Source: Cladobotryum mycophilum
Lineage: Eukaryota; Ascomycota; Sordariomycetes; Hypocreales; Hypocreaceae
DNA: 64,000 nt
Reading direction: 5' to 3'
Assembly: GCA_036429605.1 (NCBI GenBank)
Contig: CM071591.1
Location: 2,542,001 to 2,606,000, forward strand
Part shown: in pieces, positions 12,201 to 24,266 of the stretch
Position numbering within the stretch: position 1 is the first letter of the stretch
How the letters are laid out: every line of letters begins with the position of its first letter
Notes under the pieces: generated by a model
The model's input: only the letters and a program-made list of their open reading frames with translations
Told to the model about the DNA's origin: nothing
Databases searched by the model: none
Made by a program: the position numbers and the translations under genes

Positions 12201-15200
12201 GTTATCCTTGGCAATAAACTGAATATTGAAAGGACCAGTAACGTTCAAAGCAGCACCAATCTTTCGGGTAGCCTCCTCGATGCGCTGGATAGTGGTAGGT
12301 TCCAGATCTTGTGGAGGCAGAATCAATGTGGCGTCTCCGGAGTGAACACCAGCGTTTTCAACGTGCTCAGAGATGAAGTGACCAACGACGATACCATCCT
12401 TGGCGACGGCGTCCATCTCAATTTCCTTGGCATTCTCAATGTACTTGGTAATGACAACAGGGTGTTCACGAGAAACCTCGACAGCCTGAGCAAGGTAGCT
12501 CTCCAGATCCTTCTCAGAGTAGACCGTGTTCATGGCGGCACCAGAGAGAACATAGGAGGGACGAACCAACACTGGGTAGCTGACCTTTTGGCAGAATGCC
12601 TGGGCCTCCTCGAAGCTTGTCAGTTCTTTCCAGGTTGGCTGATCGACCTCAATTCTGTCCAACATGCGGGAGAATTTGTATCTGTTCTCGGCAGTGTCAA
12701 TCATCTCAGGGGACGTGCCCAGAACCTTGACACCAGCACGGTGAAGAGGAAGTGCAATGTTGTTTGGTGTCTGACCACCCATGGCACCGAGAACACCGCT
12801 AGCGGATTCCAGCTCATAGATGTCGAGAATAGTCTCCAGGTTGATGTTCTCAAAGTAAAGCTTATCAGCTTCGTCATAATCGGTACTGACGGTCTCGGGG
12901 TTGTAATTGACCATGATGGTCTTGAATCCAGACGCTCGGAGTGTTCGGATGGCACGAACAGAGCACCAATCGAATTCAACGGATGAACCAATCCTGTAAA
13001 CTCCAGAACCCAGAACCATGACTCCGTTATCGTTGAAGTCAATATCATTCTCCGAGGCATTGTACGTGAGGTAGAGGTAGTTTGTGAAAGCCGGGAATTC
13101 TGCAGCCACGGTATCGATCTGCTTGACGTAAGGCTTGATGCCGGCATCAAGTCTCATTCTGCGAACAGCAATTTCGTTGGAACTCCAGAACTTGGCCAGC
13201 TGTCGATCACTGAAGCCCAGTCGCTTGGCCTGAAGGAAGACGCCGGGAGCCCTGGCAATATCAGCGGTGCTGTAGTGGGACATTTGCTTGGCAAAGTCGC
13301 TCAATCCCTGGAGCTTGCGAAGGAACCACTTGTCAATTCTGGTCATCTCCCAGATCTTGTCGACAGAGTACCCCTCATGCATGGCGTTTGCAATAGCAAA
13401 CAATCGCTGATCAGACGGAGTCTGCAGCTCATCATCAATGCTCATGAGAGCCTTGGTTTCGCCGAAACCAAGGTTGTGGAAGTCAATGGCTCGGATCGCC
13501 TTTTGTATGGCTTCCTCGAACGATCGGCCAATGCTCATGACCTCACCAACACTCTTCATGGAAGAACCGAGCTGAGTAGAAACACGGGTGAACTTCTTCA
13601 AGTCCCATCGAGGCATCTTCACCACGACATAATCGAGAGATGGCTCAAAGCATGCGCAAGTCACCTTGGTAACCGAGTTGGAAATCTCCTTGAGGGGAAT
13701 GCCCAAGCCAAGCTTGGCGGCGATGAAAGCCAAGGGGTAACCGGTGGCCTTGGAAGCCAATGCGGATGATCGAGACAATCTAGCATTGACCTCGATGATG
13801 CAGTATTCTCTTGAAAAGGGGTTGAGGGCATACTGAATGTTGCACTCGCCAACCACACCAAGATGTCGGATGACATTGACGGCCGTGGTGCGAAGCATGT
13901 TGTAATCCTCATCGGACAAGGTCTGAGAGGGGGCGACGACAATGGAATCACCGGTATGGATACCGAGAGGATCAAAGTTCTCCATGTTACAAACAGTGAT
14001 GCAGTTGTCCTGGCAATCTCGGACAACTTCGTACTCGATCTCCTTCCATCCCTTCATACTTCGCTCAATAAGAACCTGAGGACTGGCAGCAAAGGCCTTG
14101 TTGCAGAGATCCAGCAATTCCTGCTCGTTGTTGGCAAATCCACTTCCCAGACCACCAAGGGCGTAGGCGGCGCGAACAATGACGGGGAAGCCAATGTCCT
14201 TGACCACATGGAGAGCCTCATCCACGTTGCTGGCGGATGCAGACTTGGCGCACTTCTCGCCGATGGAATCCATGCTTCGAGCAAACAGCTCTCTGTCCTC
14301 GGTAGTGATGATAGTGTCAATGGGTGTACCAAGAACCTTGACACCAAGAGCCTCAAACTCGTCCTTGAGCTGAATACCGACCTGCAAGGCAGTCTGGCCA
14401 CCGAAAGTGACATAGATGGCGTCGGGACGCTCGTACTGGATAACCTTGCGCACGAACTCGGCATTCACGGGAAGGAAATAAACCTTGTCTGCCAATCCCT
14501 TGGATGTCTGAATAGTGGCGATGTTGGGGTTGATGAGGACCGTGTAGATGCCCTCTTCCTTGAGGGCCTTGATGGCCTGACTACCAGAGTAGTCGAATTC
14601 ACCAGCTTGACCAATGCTGAGACCACCACTGCCGAGAACAAGAACCTTCTTCACTGACACTCTAGGATGAAGTCTCTCGTTCTCCTCGATAGTTCCACCG
14701 GGGAAGCTAACAGGCGCCTGCAGCAAAGCAGGGCTCTCGGCGCAGCTGGCCATGGTGTCGATAAAGACATCAAAGAGGAACTCGGTATCCCGGGGTCCTG
14801 GCGTGCTCTCAGGGTGGAACTGAACACTAAAGTATGGCTTCTCGGTGTGCATGATGCCCTCATTGCTGCCGTCATTGGCATTGACAAAGAGCTCCTTCCA
14901 GCCCGCGGGAAGAGTCGAAGAGTCAACGGCGAAACCGTGATTCTGAGAGGTGATGTGGCACTTTCCGGTGACCATGCTCGTGCAAGGGATATTGTGGCCG
15001 CGGTTACCAAACTTCATCTTTGCGGTCTTGGCACCAGAGGCTCGGGCCATGAGCTGGTGACCCAAGCAGATGCCGAAAATGGGGATATTGTTCTTTTCCA
15101 TTACGGCGGCAATGTTCTTCACGGTGGAGTCGAGCATGGCGGGGTCGCCAGGGCCGTTGGAGATGAAGAGGCCGTCGTACTCTTCGCCCGCGGCCTTGGC

Positions 15201-16102
15201 CAGGTCGTGGTCCCAGGGGCAAACCACAACCTCGACACCACGCTTGAGGAAGCACCTCAGCTGATTATACTTCATACCGACATCAACGCACAGGACACGG
15301 ATCGTGCGACCGGAGGGATGCTTGCGGGCAACCGACGGCGGTGGCTTATAGAGCTTGGGCTCCTTGATGGACACTACGGGGCGAATGAGCACGCCGTCAC
15401 AACGGAGGGGAGAAGGAGGAGGAGGAGGAGGAGGAGGAGGAGGAAAAGGAGGCTGCGGAGGAGGAACTCACCCTGTGCCACCAGATTCTGCTCATTGGGG
15501 TTTAACCAGTCAATTGCTTCAAACGAGTCGATCGAGGTGTGGCCCCTGCCGTATTTTACGAGGCCATTGGCCTGGCTGTCGCTGCCATTAGCGACGGTGC
15601 TCTGGTCGAGCCTCATCTTTCCCAGCATACTACCCTTTTGGCGGATCTTCTTGGTAAGGGCCCTGGTGTCGACGCCGTACATGGCGGGAACGCCCTGCTC
15701 CTTGAGCCATGTGCCGAGGGAGGAGGTGGCGAGGAAGTGGGAGAAGTCCTCGCCGCAGTATGACGCCGTAACCAGGCCGGCGATGTGGATTTGCGACGAC
15801 TCGAAGTGCGCCGGCAGGTCGCCGAGCAACTCATCGAGGGTCTCTCGGGAGGGCACACCATAGTTGCCAACCAGAGGAAAGGTGATGACAAGAATCTGGC
15901 CGCGGTATGAGGGGTCCGTTATCGATTCGGGATACCCCACCATGCCGGTCTGGAAGACCAGCTCTCCAGCAATGCTCTTTTCAGCACCGAAGCTGTAGCC
16001 CTGGTAGGTGGCGCCATCTTCGAGCTCGAGGCAGACGAGTCTCTCATCGGAGCCAGGGCTCACGATTCGAGCTGCCGCCGGCTGCAACAACTCGACAGCC
16101 AT
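9222..16102 (-). CDS. URA2: carbamoyl-phosphate synthase / aspartate carbamoyltransferase multifunctional protein
   Basis: Cytosolic enzyme making carbamoyl phosphate from glutamine, bicarbonate and ATP, then carbamoyl aspartate: the first two, UTP-controlled steps of pyrimidine synthesis. Exons are 15472-16102, 9336-15373 and 9222-9281, giving 2242 residues against about 2214 in yeast Ura2. Domains: glutaminase (to about residue 400; Cys near 313 in GICLGHQL); CPSase with two ATP-grasp halves, marked by VLGSGGLSIGQAGEFDYS and VLGSGVYRIGSSVEFDW; a dihydroorotase-like domain where the metal-binding DxHxH is replaced by GLVNVAAF, so presumed inactive as in fungal relatives; a Ser-rich linker; and ATCase (YEPSTRTSASF, HPTQAFLDLY, MHPLPRNEE). 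Intron 1 (15374-15471) is full of GGA repeats. Intron 2 (9282-9335, 54 nt) is in frame and stop-free but has perfect GTAAGT and ACTAAT signals; removing it yields the expected C-terminus RQMRYGLYCRMAL. No frame breaks in 6.7 kb. Confidence 0.97.
15415..15446. repeat. (GGA)n microsatellite in the URA2 intron 1
   Basis: About ten GGA triplets on the plus strand, lying within the 98-nt first intron of the CPSase/ATCase gene, so the transcript intron is (TCC)n pyrimidine-rich. Confidence 0.9.
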
Positions 16103-18084
16103 TGTGTGTAAAATGGTTGTTGTTGTTGTTGTTGCTGTTTGTTTTAATTGAGTTGAGAGCTCTCGTTATTCCTCTCTTCCTCTTTTTCTCTTCCTTTTTT
16201 CCCCTTTGTGTGTCTTTCTTTGGTTGGAGACGAGGGGCACGCGAGCGCGGGGCAGGGAGACGATAAAGTGAATGACGAAAGGCGAAAAGGCAGGGCTGCT
16301 TGGCTAGCGACGACTAAAAACAAGAGAAACCCGTTTCTCAGAGCTTCCTTGGGCCAAGGTCAGGAGCTTTTCTAGCAATCTAACCCTCGCACAGTCATCT
16401 GCTGCTCCGCCAGAGATGAGATTTGAGAGAATGGTGTCTCCGTCTCGAAAAGGGGGGGAGAAAAAGAGAAGCTCTGAAGAGAAAAGAGAGAAAAGAGAGA
16501 AAAAGAAAAAAGAAAAGGAAGAATAAAAAAAATAAAGTAAAAAAATTAGAGGCACATGAAAATCTGCTCCGCAAGCGGCACATACATACATCCATCCATA
16601 CCACCACCACCTATACTTGGACGTACCAAAAACTTTTTTTTTTACTCTTCCTTGGTCTTTCGTCCCCCCATCCCATCGCACTCGGTTGAGCCTTTACGTA
16701 TTCTCTTTAGTCGATGTCCAGACGATGCCCTATTGGTCAATGGCGCTGTACGTGATGGGTGATGGGGAGAGATACCCAGACAGTCCCCACCGCCACCAGT
16801 GGAAAGAACCAATCTCAGACCTGGTTTCTGCTTCAAGGGCCCTGTTATCTGGGTATTGGTTCTCTCTGTCAAGGCTCTCAAGCCCTGTAAGTTGCCCTTG
16901 GTTGCTGCTAAAAATGATGGCTGCTTGCATCTCTCGAGGTTGCACCCTGGGGCTAAGGGAGGGGTGGAGGGGAGGGGAGGCGTTCACATGTGCCCCGCAG
17001 CCCACTTGGTAGCCCCTGCTAGACATTCCTCCAACCCAGTGACAGAAAAAACAGAACAGACTATGTTCCATCTACCGCATAATTGTGACACCATGTGTTC
17101 TGTCTTTTCTGACACCAGACCACCTGGACTCCCTGGCTGGCCCTAGCTTGATGCAGTCCGTGGGTTCTGTAGGTTGAGTTGAGGAAAAAAAAAACTGGAC
17201 GGGAAAGAAAAAAAATTCATCCATGCCCCTCAGCAAAAAACGTTCAAGCTTGTGATAGCTGCTTTCGGCGAATCAAGCTGATACACAATTACTTGTGCAT
17301 ACACCATGCTTGATGAGACACGCAGATACTGTAAAGGCAAAGCAAGCAAAAACAGAGACAAAGAAGACATGATATTACCATATAGAAGCATCATAGATGT
17401 CATGTTCCGACAATCTCGGCAATCATTTGTGCCCTTGATTCGTCTGACTCGTCGCCATGATCGTCCCAAAAGCAAACGTTATCAAGCGTCTTCTTTCGTT
17501 GGTGAACCGTTGGCCGCAGAGATCCACAATAAGCGTCATTGTACGAGGGTCCTAAAATGGTTGGTGACGAGTTGATGCTGGACTCCCCATTGGTGTAGTA
17601 GCAATAACAAATTCTTTTTTATGATTATATACAAGATAGATAGGCAATGCTTCCATCGCTTTGATCCACCAAACAGGACTTTCGAGAAACCTCATACTCC
17701 TCCTGTTCCGATTTGGATAAAACTACCGGCCTTTGGCTCTGAAATGCGGCGCCCGTTGCTTAACGCCAATGTCCCTCCCTCCCATCAGCTTGTTGACTTT
17801 CCCACTTCCATATATCACCAACCCAAAACTAAAAAGAAAAAAGAAACCGGCCCACCAAACCCTGTTGCGCTACACACAAAACTATGCATATTGATGACAT
17901 TTTTGGATATAGAAAATAAGACAGGTAGGAGACATATATATCCAAGAGAGGAACAGACGAGACGCTTTAGTTGCAGCAGATATATAGATGGGAAGATCGA
18001 GGAAAAAGGCCGACCATTGCGCTCCAAGGGTGTTCAGTCGTCGACATCCTCCATTGGTCGGAACCATCATTCTCATCATTATTA
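16103..18084. other. intergenic, about 2 kb, URA2 promoter and 3' flank of the SSXT gene
   Basis: Immediately upstream of the URA2 start the transcript leader would contain a run of CAA triplets (plus-strand GTT, about 16116-16133), typical of unstructured leaders. The stretch then has an A/G-rich block (16440-16550). Nothing further away looks coding. Confidence 0.6.
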
Positions 18085-18909
18085 TTATATAGACATGCCA
18101 CCTTGATTCATAGGTGGACCAGGCATGTTTGGCAAGTGCGGCGTCCGCTGAGCTGTCGGGCTGCCTTGGGTGATTGCTCCTGGGTGACCAGGCTTTGGAT
18201 TTCCGGTTGGCATCCTGAAAGCAGGCTCCTTCTTCGGATCAAATCCAGGGAAAACCGCCTGTAATCGCCTGTAAAGATCCTTGATCGATCTATCCCGTTC
18301 CTCTCTGTCTGCCGCTGGGTCCATCGGTGCAGGTGCGTTTTCTGCGCCAATGGGCTGCGCCCGAAGTTTGAATGCAAGATTGAGTGGAGGAGGCGTCAAA
18401 TAAGCAGGGCATGGGGGGACTTTGACTTCAGGTTTCCTATCCGCCAACGCTGCCATGTATGACAAGTTGGCCTGCAATCGTCTCATGCATCTATAAAGCA
18501 ACTCAGTTAGTATAACCAACCCTTATTAGATCGTGAGTTGACACATACTGTAAGTAATCTTGTTGAAACGAGTTTTCCTCCTCAGTGGGTTTCCTATCCT
18601 GCACATTTCCGTTTACGGCAGCAAACTCCTTTTTCAGCTCTTGTTGAGTTGTTTGAATCTGAATCGACTCATATAATAATTCGTGATTAATATCCAATAG
18701 CAGTGCAAATCTCTCCTTTTCTCGAGCTTCTGTCGCTGGGCTCAATGGTGCCGCCATCGATGTGGGAACACTCATACTTCCGGGAGGATTTGATGAAAAC
18801 GTTGGGGTTTGTGGAGTCGATACGCTGCCTAGTTGCTGTTGCTGTTGGTGCTGCTGCTGCTGCTGTGGTTGTTGATGCGGTTGTTGTTGTGAGGGTGGTG
18901 GCGGTGGTG

Positions 18910-18946
<37 letters not shown>

Positions 18947-19686
18947 TTGTTGTTGCTGTTGCTGATGCTGATGCTGTTGCTGCTGCTGTTGCTGCGGTGG
19001 TGGTTGTTGACTTGGGTGAGTTGGAGTCTGGGCTTGTGAGACGGGTTGCGGTGTCGAGAACTGAGGTTGGGGAGGCATGGAGTTGGTTGGAGTGCCCTGG
19101 ACTGTACTGGGAGGTCTTTGAGGAGTCGATACTTGATTCATCATCGGGTTTGGCTGCTGGGGTGGCATTCGCTGCAGCATTTGGGGTTGCTGAGGCATTC
19201 CTGGCTGCGGCATCGGGAAGCCCTGCATACCAGGACCCATCATATAGTTGTTCGGGGGAAGTTCTGGGGACCGCCGGAAGGCATCACCTGTCCGTAAGGC
19301 GCACCGGGAAACTGTTGTTGATATGCTGCCACTATGTGTCTGTCAATATTCGACTCCTTCCAAGGGCCCTCAGGGTGAAGAGTGAATATGTCAATCGCAA
19401 AGATATCCCCCTACGAGACGAAACACAAGACCAGGATTTGGCACTTACTCTGGCCATTTGGCATCATACTGGGCATGCCCTGGTTCTGCATCATTTGCGC
19501 GCCGGCATCCGGCATCATCTGAGCGTTCCCTCCCGGCCCGCCAAAGGCTCCCTGAGGCGCCATGCCAGGGAACTGTTGTTGTCGGTTATACATGACCGGT
19601 TGTCCGGGCTGCATACCAGGCTGTGGCGCCGCTCCAGGATTGAAGCCCGGGGCGGCGTTGCCAAAACCGTAGTTGGCGGAATACAT
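18085..19686 (-). CDS. glutamine-rich protein with an SS18/SSXT (SNH)-like domain, one frame break
   Basis: Likely chromatin-remodelling cofactor by resemblance to SS18 (SWI/SNF-associated) proteins. Exons: 19449-19686, 18549-19331, 18085-18490, with introns of 117 nt and 58 nt (GTATGT...TACTAAC...ATAG). The N-terminus is Met/Pro/Gly/Gln-rich, followed by a polyglutamine tract. The SNH-like segment spans the second intron: LLLDINHELLYESIQIQ, then DYLQCMRRLQANLSYMAALA, then PCPAYLTPPP. This parallels the SS18 order of LLDEN, a Tyr-Gln-rich helix, RNLxYLAxIAD and a proline stretch. Exon 2 opens in the expected Gln/Pro-rich frame, but the frame breaks at a five-base C run (minus strand; 19254-19258). 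One more base there gives an intact 475-residue protein. A downstream acceptor (CAACAG) could bypass the break but gives atypical residues. The SSXT call is from motif recognition only. Confidence 0.8.
18838..19004 (-). repeat. polyglutamine-encoding CAG/CAA tract
   Basis: A long run of CAA/CAG codons (GTT/CTG on the plus strand), interrupted by His and Pro codons, within exon 2 of the SSXT-like gene. Mixed codons rather than pure CAG suggest a selected polyglutamine tract. Confidence 0.9.
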
Positions 19687-20746
19687 GGCAAGTGATTGCT
19701 CTTTGTGGTCGCGTAGTCGTCGTACTCTAGCGGATGAGAGAGAGAGAGAGAGAGAGAGATCCAGAATCAATAGTGCCGCAGTCTCTCGACCATCTACTCG
19801 CGTGCGTTTATCGTTGTTTTTCGGTGGTTCGACCAAAAAGAAGGGACTCTGGAGATGGGAAAATGCGAGATTTTGATCTGCGTATCCAGAAAAGGCAGTT
19901 TTGAAAATATCGATTCGGAACGTGTTTTTGGCGCGAATGAAAAAGTTGCGTCGTGCGCGTAGGGTGGGCAGGTTGGGATGTGTCGGCTAATCGAATCGCG
20001 TTGCAAGAGGGTCGACAAGAAGATGGTGGGAGAGCGGCCCTGAACTATCCAATGCGTCTACGCCTTTGTCGCGAATGTCTGATTGATTCAACCCCGGCGT
20101 CGCGAAGAGCTGTCTCTGATGCAGAAGATGGATGCCCGGATTGTCTACAGCCTGGGAAGCACGACGACTGAGTCGTCGCACTCGTTCCTGACAGATTAGG
20201 GATGACCAATGATCTGTCTAGCCGCTTTGGCCATAGTGGGGGTCGGGTGCTATACCAATGCCGTAAACGGGCTGTGACTTTAATGGCTCCAGTGCCTGTA
20301 AATCGTGCATTACAGAGGATACTCACTATAAGTTTTGGGACCATTATGGAAATCATCGAGGGTGAGGCTGTTGGTTTCTAATATCTATTTCTTCCCTTGT
20401 TTCTCCTGATTCCTTCACTCAATACTCAACTTGATTTGGCCATGTGTTATCTGTTCTACCACTTCCTCGTTATCTCTTTTATCATCTGCATAACATCCCA
20501 TTCATAAATAATAAGCGCACACTTTTGGGCAACCTATTGTTAGCCTCACCCACTCATGTATTCAACTTTATAGTCACCAGTCTTGAATGTTAGGAAGTAA
20601 ACGGCCGCAATATCCTATCACTCTATGGATTCATTATGTATTCCAAACAATACAGAGAGGGCTAACACTCCTAGCAGCACTATTGTCACGTCCAGGTGAA
20701 CCAAGTGATTTGTCCTTCAAACTCCAAACCCACCTTCAACTTATCA
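19687..20746. other. intergenic, SSXT gene leader and 3' flank of the Lys/Glu-rich gene
   Basis: A (GA)n microsatellite at about 19735-19759 lies just upstream of the SSXT-like start and is probably in its leader. The remainder, including 19950-20650, shows short open frames only and no convincing coding signal. Confidence 0.55.
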
Positions 20747-21547
20747 TCATTCCTCTTCCTTCTCCGTCTCAGACTCCTCCTCCTCCTTCCTCTCCTCCTC
20801 CTTCTTCCTCTCCTTCTTCTCTTTCTTCTCCTTCTTCGCCTTCTTCTCCTTCTTCCTCTTCTTTCCCTTCTTCTCCTTCCCAGACCCCTCCTTCTCCTTC
20901 TCAGACTTCTCGGCCTCATCAACCACTTCTTGCGCGGGCCTCGGTTTGATCTTCTGAAGGCCCTCCTCAAACTGGTTGCACCAAATGCCAAGGGAAGGTT
21001 TCCACTCCCATCCCCGTTTGCTGAGGCCGTCAATCAAAAGTCCATCGGTTGATTTGGTCGTACCGGCGACCGGGAGAAGTGGTTCAAGCATAGCATTGCG
21101 GTCCTCGGGCTCGGGATGGCTCCAGAGAAAGTCGTCCAGCTCGTCAAGTTGGACTTTGAGTGCCTCCGACCCGAGCTCTGCATTCAGCTCGTCAAGGTGA
21201 TCTTGTAGTGTCTTTGGCTCCTCCTCGATTCTGACCGGCACTCCGAGCCGCCTCAAAACACGCACGCCGGCCTCCTCCGGGACGTCGCATGCCGTGAAGA
21301 TGTCCCCGTATGTGAAGCCGAAGCCGTACATCTTTCTTTGAGCTCGGGCGAATGCCAAAGCGGCTTTCACTCTAGCCTTGTAGGTATCCGTATCATCGAA
21401 TTCGATGAGGCGGTTTTTGGCCTCGCTTTTCGCTTCTGCCTCTCTTGTCTCGTCGACGGAATCTTTCTCCTAAGTGTCCTCGGGGTGTTCCCTTTCAACA
21501 GCCTCTTTGAACGTTTCAAAATTCCTCTTGTCTCTAGCAATGCTCAT
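20747..21547 (-). pseudogene. unrecognised Lys/Glu-rich protein interrupted by one in-frame TAG
   Basis: Reading from an ATG at 21547 gives 25 codons ending HPEDT, then a TAG (21470-21472), then the same frame stays open for 240 more codons to the stop at 20747. The region after TAG (EKDSVDETREAEAKSEAKN) is hydrophilic and continues naturally. The central part has a helix-turn-helix-like look (FTYGDIFTACDVPEEAGVRV) followed by a Trp-containing acidic region. The last 60 residues are almost pure Lys/Glu and probably nuclear or RNA-associated. I recognise no family. The TAG could be a recent nonsense mutation, a sequencing error, readthrough, or the real gene could start at a downstream ATG (MYGFGF). 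Frame and composition support a gene; its status as intact or broken is unresolved. Confidence 0.5.
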
Positions 21548-21924
21548 TTTGATGTGTGTTAAAACGATGATGTCGGCAAAATCTTTGTTGTTTGAATTGC
21601 TTCAAGTAATTGTTGACATATCATCAAGCTCTCGAGTTAGTCAAAGGTAGAATTTCTTAATCCTTAAATGGAGAGAGAGAGTTAATGAAAGAGACCAGAG
21701 ATGGAGGAAGGAAAGAAAGAAAGAAAGAAAGAAAGAAAGGGAGAGAAAATGGAAGTGCAGGAGCGCAGCTTCAAAGTTGGGGCAACACCGACTCGTCAAA
21801 AAAAGGACAAGGTATGAGTAGATATCCTACAAATAGAGATACTACTACTATATTGTTACAAAAATCCGCTCATAAAGCCAATAGTTCAGTCATAATCATA
21901 TCATCATCAAATAGCATCTGCCTC
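21548..21924. other. intergenic with (GAAA)n repeat
   Basis: About 380 bases between the Lys/Glu-rich gene start and the esterase stop. It contains a (GAAA)n tract at about 21708-21739. No coding signal. Confidence 0.6.
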
Positions 21925-23010
21925 TTAACTTCGATAGTAAGAGCCGTACTTGGATTTCCCCTTGACCACCTCCAGGAACTCGGTTCCGACAATCTCGCTC
22001 GTCCTCCCTGAGATGTGTACCTCATCGTACCTGAATCTCCAAGTCAGCATAATCTCCTACCACGGTCTGATCCATGACAAGGGATCTACTTACCACATAT
22101 AACTCGTCTTGGGGTCATTGGATTGATAGCAGCCGTTATCGCCGCATCCCTTCCACGACCAGGTGACATTGTACGGCGCAGTGAACCACTTCTGCGGATC
22201 TGCTCGCAGGTCCAGGAGTAGCGAGTGGACGTCAAAGACGGAAAAGGTTGCACCTGGCCAGCGCCGCTTGGTGAGGAGGTAGTACGGCACACCAGTCTCA
22301 AACATGGTGTTGGCGCTGGTCGTGTATTGCTGAATCTTGACCTGAAGTTCGGTCGTGTTGAAGTTCTTCTTGTTGCCCCAGTATGAGTTGTCCCCCGTGC
22401 CGCCGTTCTCGATGGCCGCGTACATGGGGCTCACATCAAGGGGACCCGTGTTGAGCAAGACAAACTGTCTGCCACCGAGCTTATATAATTCGTCAAAGTC
22501 CTTGAAGATGGCTTCCACAAACGAAGAGATGGTTGTTCCCTTGACCTGTTTATCGCCCAGAAAGCCATCGATTCCGAGGTCATTTGTGCCGATCCAGTAT
22601 CCGTATACTGTATTTTCAGGCTTCCGATCCGGATATAGGCCCTTGTATCCCAAATCTGCCTTGAAGGCAGGGATCTCATATTCCGAAATGGAAGGGAAGG
22701 GCCCGTTGATGTTGGACATGTAATGTGAAGTCACGTTGTTGGTCACCATGGCAGCACCAACGGCGTAGTTGTACAGCATGGCGCCAGCTTTAGTCGCAGC
22801 GACTCTTCCCCATGTATAATCACCAACGGACGTATCGCTCGTTGCGGGAAGCAACTGACCAGGCGGAGGCAGTGCATTGTGACCAAAGATGTAGCCTAGG
22901 CGACCTTCGTCGGTGTAGCTGTCGCCAAACAAGACAAGATTCTTCATGTTTGGCAAGGTCGGGATGCTTGCCGCGGCAACGGCCGAGGCGTATAGTAAAA
23001 ATGGAAGCAT
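21925..23010 (-). CDS. secreted GDSL/SGNH-family esterase (CE16-like)
   Basis: Extracellular ester hydrolase, by family resemblance an acetyl esterase acting on plant-cell-wall oligosaccharides. Exon 1 (22094-23010) and exon 2 (21925-22030) flank a 63-nt intron (GTAAGT...TTCAG), giving 340 residues. An N-terminal signal peptide (MLPFLLYASAVAAA) is present. The SGNH blocks are complete: block I LVLFGDSYTDEGR with the nucleophile Ser, block II Gly in NYAVGAAM, block III GTNDLG with Asn, and block V DEVHIS with the catalytic Asp and His in exon 2. The catalytic pair is lost if the intron is missed, which would also end the protein early at TAA. Several N-glycosylation sequons (NVT, NTT) fit secretion. 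Substrate is not determinable from sequence. Confidence 0.9.
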
Positions 23011-24266
23011 CTTTGTATGATTTGTCTGCTATACTTGAAGGCGGCTCAAAGACAATGAGGTTATCCAACTCTCTCTCTCATACTACATCATTGATGGGAA
23101 CATGGCCGATTTAAATAGTGTCTCATTATGGAGAATCCTTGAATCCATTACGAATATGATTTTTGAAATCTAGTTCGAGGCCCCACGTCCCAAATCTCGT
23201 AACCGACGGCACCTTCTGGGTTGAAGCGTCGGGCAAGTAATAATTCCATTTCATCGAGACGATGTGACCCCCAGGATGGGATGATGGATCCGCTTCCCCG
23301 CAATAGTTGGTCTGGGGAAACTGCATGTGAGAAACACCAGCCTTCCATGATCGTCAATCGTTTTTACCGTAAGAGAAAAATCGTTGGAACTGCTTATAGA
23401 CCTATGAATCAGAGAATGATATAGAATTAAAACTCAACCCAAACCAACGTTTTTCCCCCAGTGGCGGCAGATGACAGAGGCTATAAAACCTCCGTTAATA
23501 TGCAAGGTCCCCCCAATGCTAGCAGGCTCAACAATGTGACGGGCCGATTTCATGGTCTAGATCTCAAAGAAAAAAGTCTCCGTCTTGAATAGCGGATATA
23601 ACAATGTCTCATTTTTCTCTGATGGATGGCTCGCTGAAGACTCCACATTAGAGGCTCATGGGTTTGCCCAGGTATGCATGACATGATATGAATTACAAAA
23701 AGCGGATCATATGACAATCGAGTTCAGGGTCCAATAGGATAAGAAGCATCGTACTCCGTCTTGGGGTATTTGCCGACGGTTATATCTCCTTCTGTATCCC
23801 GATTTTAGATCGCTTAACGACCTGGGAAGAATTTTCATTCAACCCTTCTGAAGCGAACTTGGTCTGCTTCCGACAGATAGTTCCGAAATTATTTCCTTGA
23901 TTAGAGGCGGTTGTCGGACATGGCACCTCATCCGGCAAAGGCCAGAGGTTTAACTAATTCATTACAGCATATATTCATGCCTTGTTAGACTAGGCAATAT
24001 ATCGACCAATTGAGCATGGTGAGAAAGAAAGATATATAGCTAACTATTAAGCCAACTACATAAATCTGAAATGCTAGTAACCTACACAAGGCCATCTTCG
24101 CAGAACCTAGCAGCAAAACAACCAAGGACAAGTCTTGAATCAATTTATATACAACAAACCAACAAATGTCCATTACTCCTCTTAAAGTCTCTCCAACTCT
24201 GTCTTGATAACACGGATATCATCACTTACTTTCCAAAACAGTGCACAACCGACATGTATGCAGTGA
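23011..24266. other. intergenic, about 1.25 kb
   Basis: Probable promoter of the GDSL esterase plus the 3' flank of the dienelactone hydrolase. A TACTCCGT motif occurs at about 23752-23759. No coding signal was found. Confidence 0.55.

Noticed and set aside
14667..15863. 398-codon frame opposite URA2
   Set aside because: Antisense shadow crossing an intron of a conserved gene; no independent signature.
19312..19331. Alternative CAACAG acceptor in the SSXT-like gene that avoids a frame break
   Set aside because: It would replace a Gln/Pro-rich segment (YQQQFPGAPYGQ) matching the rest of the protein with Arg/Cys-containing residues of different character.
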